From Hyphomicrobiales bacterium (GTDB lineage Bacteria > Pseudomonadota > Alphaproteobacteria > Rhizobiales > Rhizobiaceae), in assembly GCA_900469965.1 (NCBI GenBank), contig UBZP01000003.1, positions 62,293 through 126,292 on the forward strand: a stretch of 64,000 bases of DNA, read 5' to 3'. Below the pieces are notes generated by a model, which did not search any database, had not been told where the DNA came from, and saw only the letters and a list, made by a program, of their open reading frames with translations. The stretch's first letter is position 1, and every line of letters begins with the position of its first letter. This document shows positions 1 to 8,296 of the stretch, one piece after another. The position numbers were made by a program, and so were the translations under genes.

Positions 1-2363
1 GTACTCGTGCGCGTCTCCTCGGAGCGCTTGAACAGGGCGCGGATGTGCCTCACCACTTCACCGGCGGAATGGGCGTTGTCGATGATGCGCTCCACCGATT
101 TCCGCGCCCGCTCGAGATTGGGAGGCGTCGCCGCAAGCCAGGCCTGGCAGGCGCTGGAGTTGGCGACGATCGCAGCCAGCGGCTGGTTCACCTCGTGGGC
201 GATGGCGGCGGACAGCTCGGCAAGGCTCGCCGCCTGGCTCGCCCGCGTCAGGCTCTCCCGCGCCAGATGCAGCTCTTCCTCGACGCGCACCTGGTCGTCG
301 ATGTCCTGCGAGAGGCCGAACCACTGGATGATGCGACCGGTGTCGTCCCTGAGCGGCTCGGCGCGGCCCGACATCCAGCGATAGACGCCGTCCATCCTGC
401 GCATGCGGTAGGTGAGCGAAAAGCTCTCGCCGGTCATGAGGGAGCGATTGAGGGTCTCCCGCAGAAGCACGATGTCGTCGGGATGGAACAGGGTCGCCAT
501 CGCCGTCGCCAGCCGATCCGTGCCGGGCTTGTCGAAGTCGCCGACGTCGCGGCCGCAGAACTCGACCAGCCGTTTGCTGAAGAAGGTCGGCTCGCCCTTC
601 GGCGACAGTCGCCAGAGCAGGCTGGGAACCATGTCGACCAGCTGCGAGAGTTCCTGCTCCCGGCTGCGCAGCGTCTCCTGCGCCTTCACCAGATCGTCGA
701 TGTCGACGCTCACGCCATACCACTGGATGATCGTGCCGGCATCGTCGCGCAAGGGCTCGGCGCGGCTCTCGACCCACCGGTGCGGGCCGTTGGCCCGGCG
801 CTGGCGATATCTCGCCAGAAGCGGTGTCCCCGTCGCGACGGCCAGTGCGAAGATTTCGTTCACCGCCCCCCGCTGGTCCGGATGGATGACGGTCAGGGAT
901 CGCGACCCGTCCGGCGCGATCATGTCCTTGAGGCTGAGGCCGGTGACGTCCACCGCCCGCCTGTTGAGATAGCAGGGTATCCCTTCTGGGGTCATGCACC
1001 ATATGAGCGCCGGCACCGCGTCGATCATCTGCTGCAGCTGGCGCTCGCTGCGCCGCAGCGCCTCCTGTGCGCGCATCTCGTCGTCGATGTCGATGGATAT
1101 CACGTACCATTGCGCAATCGCGCCGCCTTGGTCCCGTAACGGCTCCCCGCGGCCTTCGACCCAGCGGTACACGCCATCGCCGCGGCGCATGCGGTACTTC
1201 ATCGCAAAGGGCGCGCCGGTGGCAAAGGAATGGCGGGCCGTCGCCAGCAGTTCGCCTGCATCGTCGGGGTGCACGAGAACCGAGATGGCTGCCGCAAGCC
1301 GGCTCGTGTCCGGCTTGTCCAGATGGGTCAGGTCGTCCAGGCCGAAGAAGTCCAACAGTCGCTTGTTGAAGAAGATGGGCTCCCCTTCGGGCGTCATGCG
1401 CCGGATGTGGACCGGCACCATATCCACGAGCTGCGACAGTTCCCGCTCCCGCTCGCGCAGGGCGGCGAGCGCCTGCTGGTTCTGCCTGGAGATGGCGGCC
1501 ACGATGAGGGAGGAGAACGCCGAGATGGCCAGGAAGAGCTGCAGCATGACCTGCTTTTCCCGCTGGCTCTCCGGGTCGCCGACAAAATGGCTGCCCCCGG
1601 AGATCGTGAGCGCCATGGTGATCAGCGCGAGAAGCGTCAGGGCGACGGCCACGCCCTTGAACTCGAAGCGCACGGCGGCCCAGAGAAGCGGCGGCATGAT
1701 GATGTAGGCGGAGGCCAGGTAGTCGGTGCTCAGGGACAGCGCGGCAAGGCCGAGGAAGATCAGGCCGAGAAGGCCGGCCTCCGTCCACTGCGCGGCAGAG
1801 AGCCTGGCCCCGGTGCGCCCCAGCTGGATCACGATCAGCGCCAATGGCCCGACGAGCAGGATTCCGGTGGCGTCTCCGATCCAGAAGAGCGGCCATACGC
1901 CCGTAAAGGTCTGCGCCTCGACGCCGAACCATGCGAGCGCCGCGCTTCCCACCGTCGCGCTGACGAGCGGTGCGACGCCGGCCCCCAGTCCGACGAAGGC
2001 CAGGACGTCCGGCAAGCTCTCCAGCTGAAGCGGCCGGCCGCGCGCCCGGATGATCAGCGTCGCGCCGGTCACCGCGCAAAGCGCATTGCCGACATAGATG
2101 AGGAGACCCGCAACTAGGGGGCTGTGGAACCATATCATCTGCGCCGTCATCTCGGCCAGGCAGCCGGACAGGATCCACCACGGCCAGCTGTAGGGCGAAG
2201 TGAGGATCAGCGTCGCGATGAAGACCCCGGCCGGCGGCCAGATGGACACCGTTATCCCGGGGACGATAGCCAGGGCGTCAGCGAACGCGCACCCCAGCAC
2301 ATATGCCAAAAAGAACAGCCCGAGGTGCAAGAACAAGGGGCGGTGCGACCAGACGGACACCAT
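1..2363 (-). CDS. MASE1-PAS-PAS-PAS sensor histidine kinase, C-terminus cut by window edge
   Basis: Membrane-bound sensor kinase with 787 codons visible, reading off the left edge with no stop. The ATG has an AGGAG 8 nt upstream. Residues 1 to about 290 are hydrophobic with MASE1 hallmarks (IWPPAGVFIATLIL near 40, WPLFWIGDATGILLV near 165). Three PAS/PAC units follow at roughly 305-430, 430-555 and 560-690. Each PAC ends in a variant of the same pattern (EPLRD...GxIxQWxxxSxDIDD), so the array looks internally duplicated. A HisKA domain follows, with phospho-acceptor His723 in AHEVNQPLAA. The ATPase (N/G box) region lies outside the window. Family knowledge: MASE1 is an integral-membrane sensory domain of unknown ligand, and FixL-like HisKA kinases with this H-box usually pair with a LuxR-type response regulator. 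The signal sensed cannot be inferred. Confidence 0.9.
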   Translation of the reverse strand, partial: MVSVWSHRPLFLHLGLFFLAYVLGCAFADALAIVPGITVSIWPPAGVFIATLILTSPYSWPWWILSGCLAEMTAQMIWFHSPLVAGLLIYVGNALCAVTGATLIIRARGRPLQLESLPDVLAFVGLGAGVAPLVSATVGSAALAWFGVEAQTFTGVWPLFWIGDATGILLVGPLALIVIQLGRTGARLSAAQWTEAGLLGLIFLGLAALSLSTDYLASAYIIMPPLLWAAVRFEFKGVAVALTLLALITMALTISGGSHFVGDPESQREKQVMLQLFLAISAFSSLIVAAISRQNQQALAALRERERELSQLVDMVPVHIRRMTPEGEPIFFNKRLLDFFGLDDLTHLDKPDTSRLAAAISVLVHPDDAGELLATARHSFATGAPFAMKYRMRRGDGVYRWVEGRGEPLRDQGGAIAQWYVISIDIDDEMRAQEALRRSERQLQQMIDAVPALIWCMTPEGIPCYLNRRAVDVTGLSLKDMIAPDGSRSLTVIHPDQRGAVNEIFALAVATGTPLLARYRQRRANGPHRWVESRAEPLRDDAGTIIQWYGVSVDIDDLVKAQETLRSREQELSQLVDMVPSLLWRLSPKGEPTFFSKRLVEFCGRDVGDFDKPGTDRLATAMATLFHPDDIVLLRETLNRSLMTGESFSLTYRMRRMDGVYRWMSGRAEPLRDDTGRIIQWFGLSQDIDDQVRVEEELHLARESLTRASQAASLAELSAAIAHEVNQPLAAIVANSSACQAWLAATPPNLERARKSVERIIDNAHSAGEVVRHIRALFKRSEETRTS

Positions 2364-2460
2364 CGGCTACTCCTGCCGGGCAAAGACGGGCCAAGGCTTC
2401 CCAGGCCCTGCTATAGCACATGTTTCACAGCTTTGCGCAGGTGAACCCGATTTGCCCTTC

Positions 2461-2485
2461 GGGGGCCCATGCCCGCCGGGCCCCC
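2461..2485 (-). terminator. Hairpin downstream of the DUF900 lipoprotein gene
   Basis: GGGGGCCC pairs with GGGCCCCC across a 9-nt loop, 16 bp past the stop of the lipoprotein gene and before the kinase start. There is no run of T on the exit side, so this is a stable hairpin that may end or stall transcription, not a textbook intrinsic terminator. Confidence 0.45.
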
Positions 2486-2500
2486 GGGCCGACCGGCCCT

Positions 2501-3643
2501 TCAGCGGCCGATCGGCTCCAGCGTCGAAGTCCTGGCCCTGAACACGAAGACGCCGGGTCCGGCAAAGTGCCGCCCTGACGGGTTTTCGATCTGGGACTGG
2601 AATTTCGAATAGAGCGCCACCATCGCGGTGAAGCGTCCATGCAGGAAGCTGTCGGCCGTCGTCAGTTCCGAGATGTCGACGACCCGGACGCCATATCGCT
2701 TGGCCGCGGCCTGCACCCATGGATCGTGGACATCGTCGACGCCGACACGCCGGCCGCCGGTGAGGATGCCGGCCATGGTGAGCGCCTTGTCATCGCTGGA
2801 CACGAGCAGCGTCAGCGGCCGCGGCAGCCGGCCGATCGTCTCGAGCCGGCGGACCATTTCGGCGACGTCGATATCCGGGGCAGCCAGGACGATGTTCGAA
2901 TAGCGCGCAAACACCGCCTGGCGGCGCTCCGGGCTCATTTTCGACAGCGTCTGCACGGTGAGCCACGCGCCCATGCTGTGGGCGAGCAACGTGTCCCCCC
3001 CGCCGGAACTCTGGGCCAGGATTTCGATCGTCCTTGCAAGACCGTCCGTCGATGCCGATGCCGCCGCCCGGTCCGCGGCGTAGGCCAGCGCGCTGGCCTT
3101 GGACGGCCAGGCGAAGAGCACCGCCACCCGGTCGTCATGCGCATCCGCGGCGATCTGGGCGAGACGATAGATCGATTCCGGATAGGAGTTGTTGTAGCCG
3201 TGAACGAAGAGGCGGACGGACCGTCCGCCGCCCTGCGCGGCAACGATGCCCGATCGGAATTCGCCTTCCGAAAGCCGCGCCGATTCGATCGTCACGAAGT
3301 CCGTGGCGCGATCCGGTCGGTCCCGCGGCCACTCGATCGCACCGGGCCGGTGCGCCGGCGGTATCGAGACGACGTACCTGGCAAAGCGAAGCGTCGGCAA
3401 CTGGACACTGTTGAAGGACGATGTCGTTCCGGGCTCCGGCGTTCGCAGCGTCGCCACGAAGATGGTGACCGCCCTGCCGCCGGGCTTCACATCGGCCGGC
3501 TCCAGGACCGTCGATCCGGGCCGTGACGCACACGCGGCGAGCATGACGATGAGCACGGCGACCAGAACGGGCGTCCAGCGCAGCCGGGACGGCGGCCGGA
3601 TGCCGTTGCGATCGCTCGTCCTTGTCCGGTCACTGGCACTCAT
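2501..3643 (-). CDS. Lipoprotein alpha/beta hydrolase, DUF900 (COG4782) type
   Basis: About 380 residues. The start at 3643 (MSASDRTRTS) places a hydrophobic segment right before a lipobox ending LAAC, so the protein is probably lipid-anchored in the periplasm or outer membrane. The body has the DUF900 pattern: LFVHGYNNSY (oxyanion/HG region), FAWPSKAS, and the nucleophile elbow LAHSMGAWL with the Ser. An Asp in LVSSDDKAL and a His in the C-terminal third could complete a triad. Members of this family are uncharacterised esterase/lipase-like proteins. The gene lies upstream of the kinase in the same direction with a 137-bp gap holding a hairpin, so the two are probably transcribed separately. 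The substrate is unknown. Confidence 0.8.
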   Translation of the reverse strand: MSASDRTRTSDRNGIRPPSRLRWTPVLVAVLIVMLAACASRPGSTVLEPADVKPGGRAVTIFVATLRTPEPGTTSSFNSVQLPTLRFARYVVSIPPAHRPGAIEWPRDRPDRATDFVTIESARLSEGEFRSGIVAAQGGGRSVRLFVHGYNNSYPESIYRLAQIAADAHDDRVAVLFAWPSKASALAYAADRAAASASTDGLARTIEILAQSSGGGDTLLAHSMGAWLTVQTLSKMSPERRQAVFARYSNIVLAAPDIDVAEMVRRLETIGRLPRPLTLLVSSDDKALTMAGILTGGRRVGVDDVHDPWVQAAAKRYGVRVVDISELTTADSFLHGRFTAMVALYSKFQSQIENPSGRHFAGPGVFVFRARTSTLEPIGR

Positions 3644-3768
3644 GCCTGGGCGCCCCAATGTTTCGGCAGAACGCCCTCGTACCGGCTGAAGCGGACCTCG
3701 GACGTGGCCCTGCCGGCAGGCATGTGCCTGGAACAGGCGGGAGTGGCCGGCATTTCATACCCGACCCT

Positions 3769-3784
3769 TTTGACAGGTGTCAAA
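3769..3784. promoter_or_regulatory. 16-bp palindrome upstream of the lipoprotein gene
   Basis: TTTGACA-GG-TGTCAAA is a perfect inverted repeat. It lies about 125 bp upstream of the lipoprotein start and 52 bp beyond the stop of the neighbouring TetR gene. TTGACA-N-TGTCAA palindromes are common TetR-family operators. One arm also matches a -35 hexamer. The function is inferred from form and position only. Confidence 0.4.
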
Positions 3785-3835
3785 CGCGCGCCGCTCTCCC
3801 ACGACGGCCCGGCGACGGCTGCACCGGACGCTTCG

Positions 3836-4450
3836 CTAGATCCGGTCCGCCGGCGCCCTCTGCGCAGGGATTCGCGGCGTCGAAGACTGTCCGGCCGTAT
3901 CGAGCAGCTTTCGCGCCATCTCCCTTGCCTGCCGCACGGGCTCGGCGGTGCGGCTCATCTGCGCGACCACCATGGCGCCTTCATGCAGCAGATGGATTTC
4001 GGCGGCAATTCGTTTCGGCTCGACGAGCCGGGCCGCATAGGCGAGCTCCTCGAAATAGGCCAGCGTCAGGCGCTTGTGCAGCACGGCGGCGCGGAAGACG
4101 GGATCGACGGTCTCCTTGTGCTCGCCAGCCGCGCTGACGAAGATGCAGCCGCGGAACCTTTGGTCGTCCACCGCGGCCTCCAGGAAATCGAAGGTCGCCA
4201 GCAGGCGCCCCAGCGGATCGGTCGCATGCGCATCGACGAAGGCGCGCATGGCGTAGCGGTCCTCCTCGTCGCGTCGCTCGAGCGCGGCAAGGATCAGATC
4301 CTCCTTGGTCTCGAAGTGCCGGTACAGCGTCGTCTTGGCAACCCCCGCCTCGGCGATGATCAGATCGACCCCGGTGGCGTGGTAGCCGTGCTCGTTGAAC
4401 AGCCGCAACGCCGTCTCGAGCAGATGATTGCGGATTTCAGAACGCCGCAT
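3836..4450 (-). CDS. TetR/AcrR-family transcriptional repressor
   Basis: About 204 residues from the ATG at 4450, which has GAGG 7 nt upstream. Farther upstream in-frame starts would read through the operator region. The N-terminus is a TetR helix-turn-helix: LLETALRLFNEHGYHATGVD, then IAEAGVAKTTLYRHFETKEDLILAAL. The C-terminal ligand-binding part resembles regulators controlling small stress operons (FRGCIFVSAAGEH). It diverges from the operon at 4823-5751. Palindromes centred near 4473, 4731 and 4761 share the core ACAGATC, so the protein probably represses itself and the msr operon. The ligand is unknown, though msrA downstream suggests an oxidant or electrophile. Confidence 0.88.
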   Translation of the reverse strand: MRRSEIRNHLLETALRLFNEHGYHATGVDLIIAEAGVAKTTLYRHFETKEDLILAALERRDEEDRYAMRAFVDAHATDPLGRLLATFDFLEAAVDDQRFRGCIFVSAAGEHKETVDPVFRAAVLHKRLTLAYFEELAYAARLVEPKRIAAEIHLLHEGAMVVAQMSRTAEPVRQAREMARKLLDTAGQSSTPRIPAQRAPADRI

Positions 4451-4467
4451 TTCGTCCTCGCAGGAAA

Positions 4468-4477
4468 ACAGATCTGT
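4468..4477. promoter_or_regulatory. Operator-like palindrome just upstream of the TetR gene
   Basis: ACAGATCTGT is a perfect 10-bp palindrome in an AT-rich stretch, 18 bp upstream of the TetR start codon. It matches the core of the two sites at 4723-4770 and is probably the autoregulatory site. Confidence 0.6.
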
Positions 4478-4722
4478 ATTTTTAATTACTATTTTTTCCT
4501 GCCAATGCAAGTGCTCATCCGGATATTGCCCCGCAGCCGGCTGCCCGCAGCGTGATCGTCACCGCCGCGAGCGCGGATCGGCGACGGCAGGCGATCGACA
4601 CAGAACGCAGTATTTTCCGGTACTTACCAGAAATGGCATTGGCGACATCCCGCCTCTGTGCTGCCGATCGCTCTGGCTCGCGCCTGCCGGCGAGCGCCGA
4701 TGCGACCTTGGGGCTTGCAAAA

Positions 4723-4770
4723 CGATACAGATCGGTATACAAACCTCGACATCGATACAGATCGGTATCG
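4723..4770. promoter_or_regulatory. Two tandem TetR operator-like sites before the msr operon
   Basis: CGATACAGATCGGTATAC (4723-4740) and CGATACAGATCGGTATCG (4753-4770) are near-identical imperfect palindromes with centres 30 bp apart, about three helical turns. They lie 53-100 bp upstream of the first start codon at 4823. With the site at 4468 they give the consensus ATACAGATCnGTAT. This is what a TetR dimer pair would need to repress the divergent operon. The rest of the 4451-4822 intergenic stretch shows no gene I can support. Confidence 0.65.
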
Positions 4771-4822
4771 TTTATTGATCGGGCAAGACGCCCTTGAGAC
4801 GGCAACCAAGGAGGAGAAGGCA

Positions 4823-4990
4823 ATGCTTGATGAATTCGCAACCGCCCTGGCGGTCGATGCGGGCACCCGGGAGCACGCAACCGACGTGATCTCGGTCGCA
4901 CCCGGTCAGGTCCTGCTGAAGGACATTGGCCCGTTCGCGCTCTCGATCGCGACCGGTTCGCCGGGTGCGCTGCGCGCCTCCCGCACCTGA
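4823..4990 (+). CDS. Small 55-residue hypothetical protein, first gene of the msr operon
   Basis: Begins at an ATG preceded by a very strong ribosome site (AAGGAGGAG about 6 nt upstream) and ends 30 bp before the DUF1127-MsrB gene. The protein is slightly acidic and has no membrane segment or motif I recognise (MLDEFATALAVDAGTREHAT at the start, GPFALSIATGSPGALRASRT at the end). The strong ribosome site and position directly after the TetR operators support real translation. It could be a small protein or a leader peptide. No function is assigned. Confidence 0.55.
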   Translation: MLDEFATALAVDAGTREHATDVISVAPGQVLLKDIGPFALSIATGSPGALRASRT

Positions 4991-5020
4991 ACAAATCCGC
5001 AAACGCAAAAGGAAACTCCG

Positions 5021-5245
5021 ATGTTTGCTTCCTATATCCTGTCACGGATCCGCGCTCACCGGCGCTATCGCCGCACCCTGCACGAGCTGGGCGACAGCCA
5101 CCTGGGGCACGTGTTTACCGATGGCCCGCGCGACCGGGGCGGTCTAAGGTACTGCATCAATTCCGCGGCCTTGCGCTTCATCCCCCGTGAGGACATGGCG
5201 GCGCAGGGCTACGCGGCATTCATCGACCAGGTGGAGGATATCTAA
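5021..5245 (+). CDS. Chimeric small protein: DUF1127-like N-terminus fused to the MsrB catalytic tail
   Basis: 74 residues. Residues 1-23 ([20 protein letters not shown] and onward) look like the Arg-rich helix that opens DUF1127 proteins. From residue 24 the sequence switches to the C-terminal part of methionine-R-sulfoxide reductase: [12 protein letters not shown], then [13 protein letters not shown] with the usual catalytic Cys. The N-terminal two thirds of MsrB, including the zinc CxxC pairs and the substrate pocket, are absent, so independent MsrB activity is doubtful. The stop codon overlaps the msrA start (TAATG), implying translational coupling. Either a decayed msrB captured by a DUF1127 start, or a purposeful mini-protein. 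Confidence 0.75.
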   Translation: MFASYILSRIRAHRRYRRTLHELGDSHLGHVFTDGPRDRGGLRYCINSAALRFIPREDMAAQGYAAFIDQVEDI

Positions 5246-5751
5246 TGACCAACAGAGCTGTTCTGGCCGGCGGCTGCTTCTGGGGAATGCAGGACCTGAT
5301 CCGCAGGCTCCCCGGCGTCGTCTCGACCCGCGTGGGCTACAGCGGCGGTGACGTCCCGAACGCCACCTACCGCAACCACGGAACCCACGCCGAGGCCATC
5401 GAGATCATCTTCGATCCCGAAGTCATCAGCTACCGGCGGATCCTGGAGTTCTTCTTCCAGATCCACGATCCGACGACGAAGAACCGGCAGGGCAACGACG
5501 TCGGCCTCTCCTATCGCTCGGCGATCTTCTACGTCGACGAGGAGCAGAAGCGTGTGGCCGAAGACACCATTGCCGACGTCAACGCTTCCGGCATCTGGCC
5601 GGGCAAGGCGGTGACCGAGGTCGAGCCGGTGGGCGACTTCTGGCAGGCCGAACCGGAGCACCAGGACTACCTGGAGCGCTACCCCAACGGCTACACCTGC
5701 CATTTCCCGCGCCCCAACTGGGTATTGCCCCGGCGCAGCGCGGCCGAATAG
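5245..5751 (+). CDS. msrA: Peptide methionine (S)-S-oxide reductase
   Basis: 168 residues, a normal MsrA length. It reduces the S-epimer of methionine sulfoxide in proteins and free Met-SO, using thioredoxin. The catalytic motif GCFWGMQ is at residues 10-16 with Cys11. Other MsrA hallmarks are [27 protein letters not shown], the FFQIHDPT motif and YRSAIFY. Near the C-terminus there is [16 protein letters not shown]. No resolving Cys pair is seen near the C-terminus, though one Cys lies in GYTCHFPRP. It is the last gene of the TetR-linked operon, coupled to the upstream MsrB fragment by a 1-nt overlap. Confidence 0.95.
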   Translation: MTNRAVLAGGCFWGMQDLIRRLPGVVSTRVGYSGGDVPNATYRNHGTHAEAIEIIFDPEVISYRRILEFFFQIHDPTTKNRQGNDVGLSYRSAIFYVDEEQKRVAEDTIADVNASGIWPGKAVTEVEPVGDFWQAEPEHQDYLERYPNGYTCHFPRPNWVLPRRSAAE

Positions 5752-5788
5752 TCGGCCCCGGTCTCTGTCAACGGGGACGGCCGTCACC

Positions 5789-5824
5789 TTCGATGCGCCC
5801 GGCAGAAACGCCGGGCGCATCGAA
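5789..5824 (+). terminator. Strong hairpin after msrA
   Basis: A perfect 15-bp stem with a 6-nt loop (AGAAAC); the core CGATGCGCCCGGC is repeated inverted. It starts 38 bp after the msrA stop. It lacks a clear T-run, but its stability and position suggest it ends the msr transcript. Confidence 0.65.
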
Positions 5825-5973
5825 ACCCGCGACAATCGGCTTGTCGCTCGTTCGTCAGCCGCCAGAGATACCGGCGCGGCCCGCCGCGCAAAGAGGCGCC
5901 GGGCTGCCCGCGCCGGAGGGCGTTCTCCTCGAACCGGTCGTGAAGCCCGCCGCGTTTACGGAAGGAGTTCGTC

Positions 5974-6915
5974 GTGAACGTCTTGTCGTCGACCACCGCG
6001 GCCACAGGCGCCGGGCTCTGGCTGGCGATGGCGATGATCGGCGCGCTGGGATTTGTGCTCGGCTTCGCGATGAACCACGGATCGATCTGCACATTTGTCG
6101 CCACGACCGAGCTCATCGCACAGAAGCGGCCGGCCCGGCTCATCGCGCTGATCGAATGCGCGTTCTGGGCTGCGATCGGTTATACGATCCTCGGCGCCGC
6201 GCCAACGATGCACGACGTCTGGGCGCCCGTCGCCCAGCTGGCGGCCGCAGCGATCGTCTTCGGGTTCGGGGTCTATGTGAACGGCGCCTGCATCTTCGGC
6301 TCGGTCGGTCATTTCGGCAATGGCGACATCGACTTCGGCTTCACGTTCGTCGGCCTGTTCGTGGTCCTCTACCTCGGCTTCCTGAGCGGGGTCGGGGTGG
6401 AGCAGATGCCCGTCAGCGCGGCACCGCCGCTCGGTCTGGTGCTTCTCGCCGTTGCCGTGGCGGCGCTGCTGGCGATCCGGCTTGCCATCTTCAATTCCGC
6501 TGGAAACTTCCGGCGGCTGACCGTGGCGATGGCGGTCATCGGCATGACATCGGCGGTCATGTCCGTCCTCGCCCCGCGTTTCGCGATCACGGCGTCGATC
6601 GGCTCGATTCTCTCGATCCCCGTCGCCGGCGTCCTGATCTTCGTCTGCATGTTCGGCGGCAGCCTGCTCTCCGCGCGCCTGCGCGAGCATCGCTTCGTTC
6701 TGCGACGCCCCAACAGGGCCGACATCGTCCGGCGGACGCTCGGCGGCGTGCTCATGGGACTGGGCGCGCTTCTCATCCCCGGCGGCAACGATACGCTGCT
6801 GCTGGTCGGCTTTCCCATGGGGGCCTGGCAGGCCGCACTGGCCTACCTCCTGATCGTCGCCACGCTCGCCCTGCTGATCGTCAGGTTCGGCTCCGCGGCA
6901 CGGTCGTGGTCGTGA
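5974..6915 (+). CDS. YeeE/YedE (DUF395) family sulfur-compound transporter
   Basis: 313 residues, almost all in hydrophobic segments. The GTG start has AAGGAG 6 nt upstream. The two short Cys-centred motifs of the family are present: NHGSICTFVATTE near residue 30 and VNGACIFGSVGHFGNGD near 110. In YeeE/TsuA proteins such conserved Cys residues relay thiosulfate through the membrane. I therefore infer transport of thiosulfate or a related sulfur species across the inner membrane. The length is close to the family norm. No TsuB/TusA-like partner lies next to it. It stands alone between the msr operon and the leftward epoxide hydrolase operon. Confidence 0.85.
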   Translation: MNVLSSTTAATGAGLWLAMAMIGALGFVLGFAMNHGSICTFVATTELIAQKRPARLIALIECAFWAAIGYTILGAAPTMHDVWAPVAQLAAAAIVFGFGVYVNGACIFGSVGHFGNGDIDFGFTFVGLFVVLYLGFLSGVGVEQMPVSAAPPLGLVLLAVAVAALLAIRLAIFNSAGNFRRLTVAMAVIGMTSAVMSVLAPRFAITASIGSILSIPVAGVLIFVCMFGGSLLSARLREHRFVLRRPNRADIVRRTLGGVLMGLGALLIPGGNDTLLLVGFPMGAWQAALAYLLIVATLALLIVRFGSAARSWS

Positions 6916-6958
6916 CCGCACCGGCGACGGTCCAAAACCGACAGGCGGGCCCCCGGCT

Positions 6959-8275
6959 TCAGGACCGCAAGGTCCTGAAGGCCGCCCGCACCTCCTGGCT
7001 GAAGACCTCGGGTTCCTCCCAGGCTGCGAAGTGCCCGCCCCGTGCGGCGCGGTTGTAGTAAATGAGCTTGGGATAGGCCCCGGCCAGCCAGGTCCTTGGC
7101 GGCTTGTAGACTTCGCCCGGGAAGACGGTGACGGCGGCCGGAACCCGGACGGGTGCCGGTTTGGCGCCCGAGGAGGCGTTTTCCCAGTAGATGCGACCGC
7201 TCGACGGGCCGGCATTCGTCAGCCAGTAGAGCGTGATGTTGTCGAGGATGGCGTCCCTGCCCAGTGCCCTCTCCGGATCGCCGCGCGTATAGACCCAGTC
7301 GGCGATCTTGTCGTAGAGCCAGGCGGCCAGCCCGACCGGCGAATCCGCGAGGCCGAAGCCGAGTGTCTCCGGGCGCGTGTTCATGATGGCCGCATAGCCG
7401 AAGCCATTGGCGACGAAGTCACGGACCTCGGAATAGACCTCCCTCTCCTGCTCCGAGAAGCCGGCGGGCGCCGGCGCGCCCTCCCTGAGCGCCCGCGCCG
7501 CCTCGGGCGGGAAGGTGGTGGCGCGTTCGATCCGGTTCACATGGATGCCGAGCAGCCCGTCCGGCGCCTGCCGCCCCAGGGCGTCGCTGATGATCGCGCC
7601 CCAGTCGCCGCCTTGCGACACATAGCGGTCGTAACCGAGGCGTTTCATCAACCTGTCCCACGCGGCGGCGATGCGCTGCGGGTTCCAGCCGGTGCTGTCG
7701 GGCTTCTGCGAGAAGCCGAAGCCGGGGATCGACGGGATCACGAGATGAAAGGCATCCTCCGCCTGACCGCCGTGTCGGGTCGGGTCGGTCAACGGCCCGA
7801 TGACGTCCAGCAGTTCGAAGAACGATCCCGGCCAGCCATGCGTCATGACCAGCGGCAGGGCGTCGTCGTGCGGCGAACGCACGTGGATGAAGTGAATGTC
7901 CAGCCCATCGATCTTGGTCACGAACTGCGGGAATGCGTTCAGCTTCCGCTCCGCCCTCCGCCAATCGTAGCCGGACTGCCAGTAGTCCACCAGCGCCTTC
8001 AGCCTGGCAGGCTGGACGCCCTGCGATCGATCGCTCACCGTCTCCCCGTCCGGCCACCGGGTCGCCATGAGCCGTTGCCTGAGATCGACCAGGGCCTCTT
8101 CGGGCACCGCGGCGAAAAAGCGGCGGACCTCGCCGGTGGCGGCGGCCGCATCGACGCCTTTCGCCACGGCCGCATCGAGGGCAGGCATGGCCTGCAGGAG
8201 CCCGATCGCCGCGCCGCCGAAGAGCAGCGCGCGCCGGGAAATGTCCGTTCTTCCGGTCGACGGATGGTCGGTCAT
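6959..8275 (-). CDS. Epoxide hydrolase (EHN-type), Tat-like signal
   Basis: 438 residues. The N-terminus carries a twin-arginine-like signal (DISRRALLFGGAAIGLL), suggesting export to the periplasm. It is followed by the epoxide-hydrolase N-terminal cap (FFAAVPEEALVDLRQRLMAT, then RWP) and an alpha/beta-hydrolase core. The core has the oxyanion motif THGWPGSFFEL and the nucleophile Asp in SQGGDWGAI. A catalytic His is probably in AARGGHFAAWEEP near the C-terminus. The chemistry would be hydrolysis of an epoxide to a diol, with unknown substrate. It is the last gene of a leftward operon behind the VOC and cupin genes (21-bp gap). Confidence 0.88.
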   Translation of the reverse strand: MTDHPSTGRTDISRRALLFGGAAIGLLQAMPALDAAVAKGVDAAAATGEVRRFFAAVPEEALVDLRQRLMATRWPDGETVSDRSQGVQPARLKALVDYWQSGYDWRRAERKLNAFPQFVTKIDGLDIHFIHVRSPHDDALPLVMTHGWPGSFFELLDVIGPLTDPTRHGGQAEDAFHLVIPSIPGFGFSQKPDSTGWNPQRIAAAWDRLMKRLGYDRYVSQGGDWGAIISDALGRQAPDGLLGIHVNRIERATTFPPEAARALREGAPAPAGFSEQEREVYSEVRDFVANGFGYAAIMNTRPETLGFGLADSPVGLAAWLYDKIADWVYTRGDPERALGRDAILDNITLYWLTNAGPSSGRIYWENASSGAKPAPVRVPAAVTVFPGEVYKPPRTWLAGAYPKLIYYNRAARGGHFAAWEEPEVFSQEVRAAFRTLRS

Positions 8276-8296
8276 GGCTTGTTTTCCGTGGTTCGT

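Noticed and set aside
58-2181. 707-codon minus-strand frame inside the kinase gene
   Set aside because: Out of frame with the MASE1/PAS/HisKA protein and Arg/Gly-rich without motifs. The real gene starts at 2363 and leaves the window.
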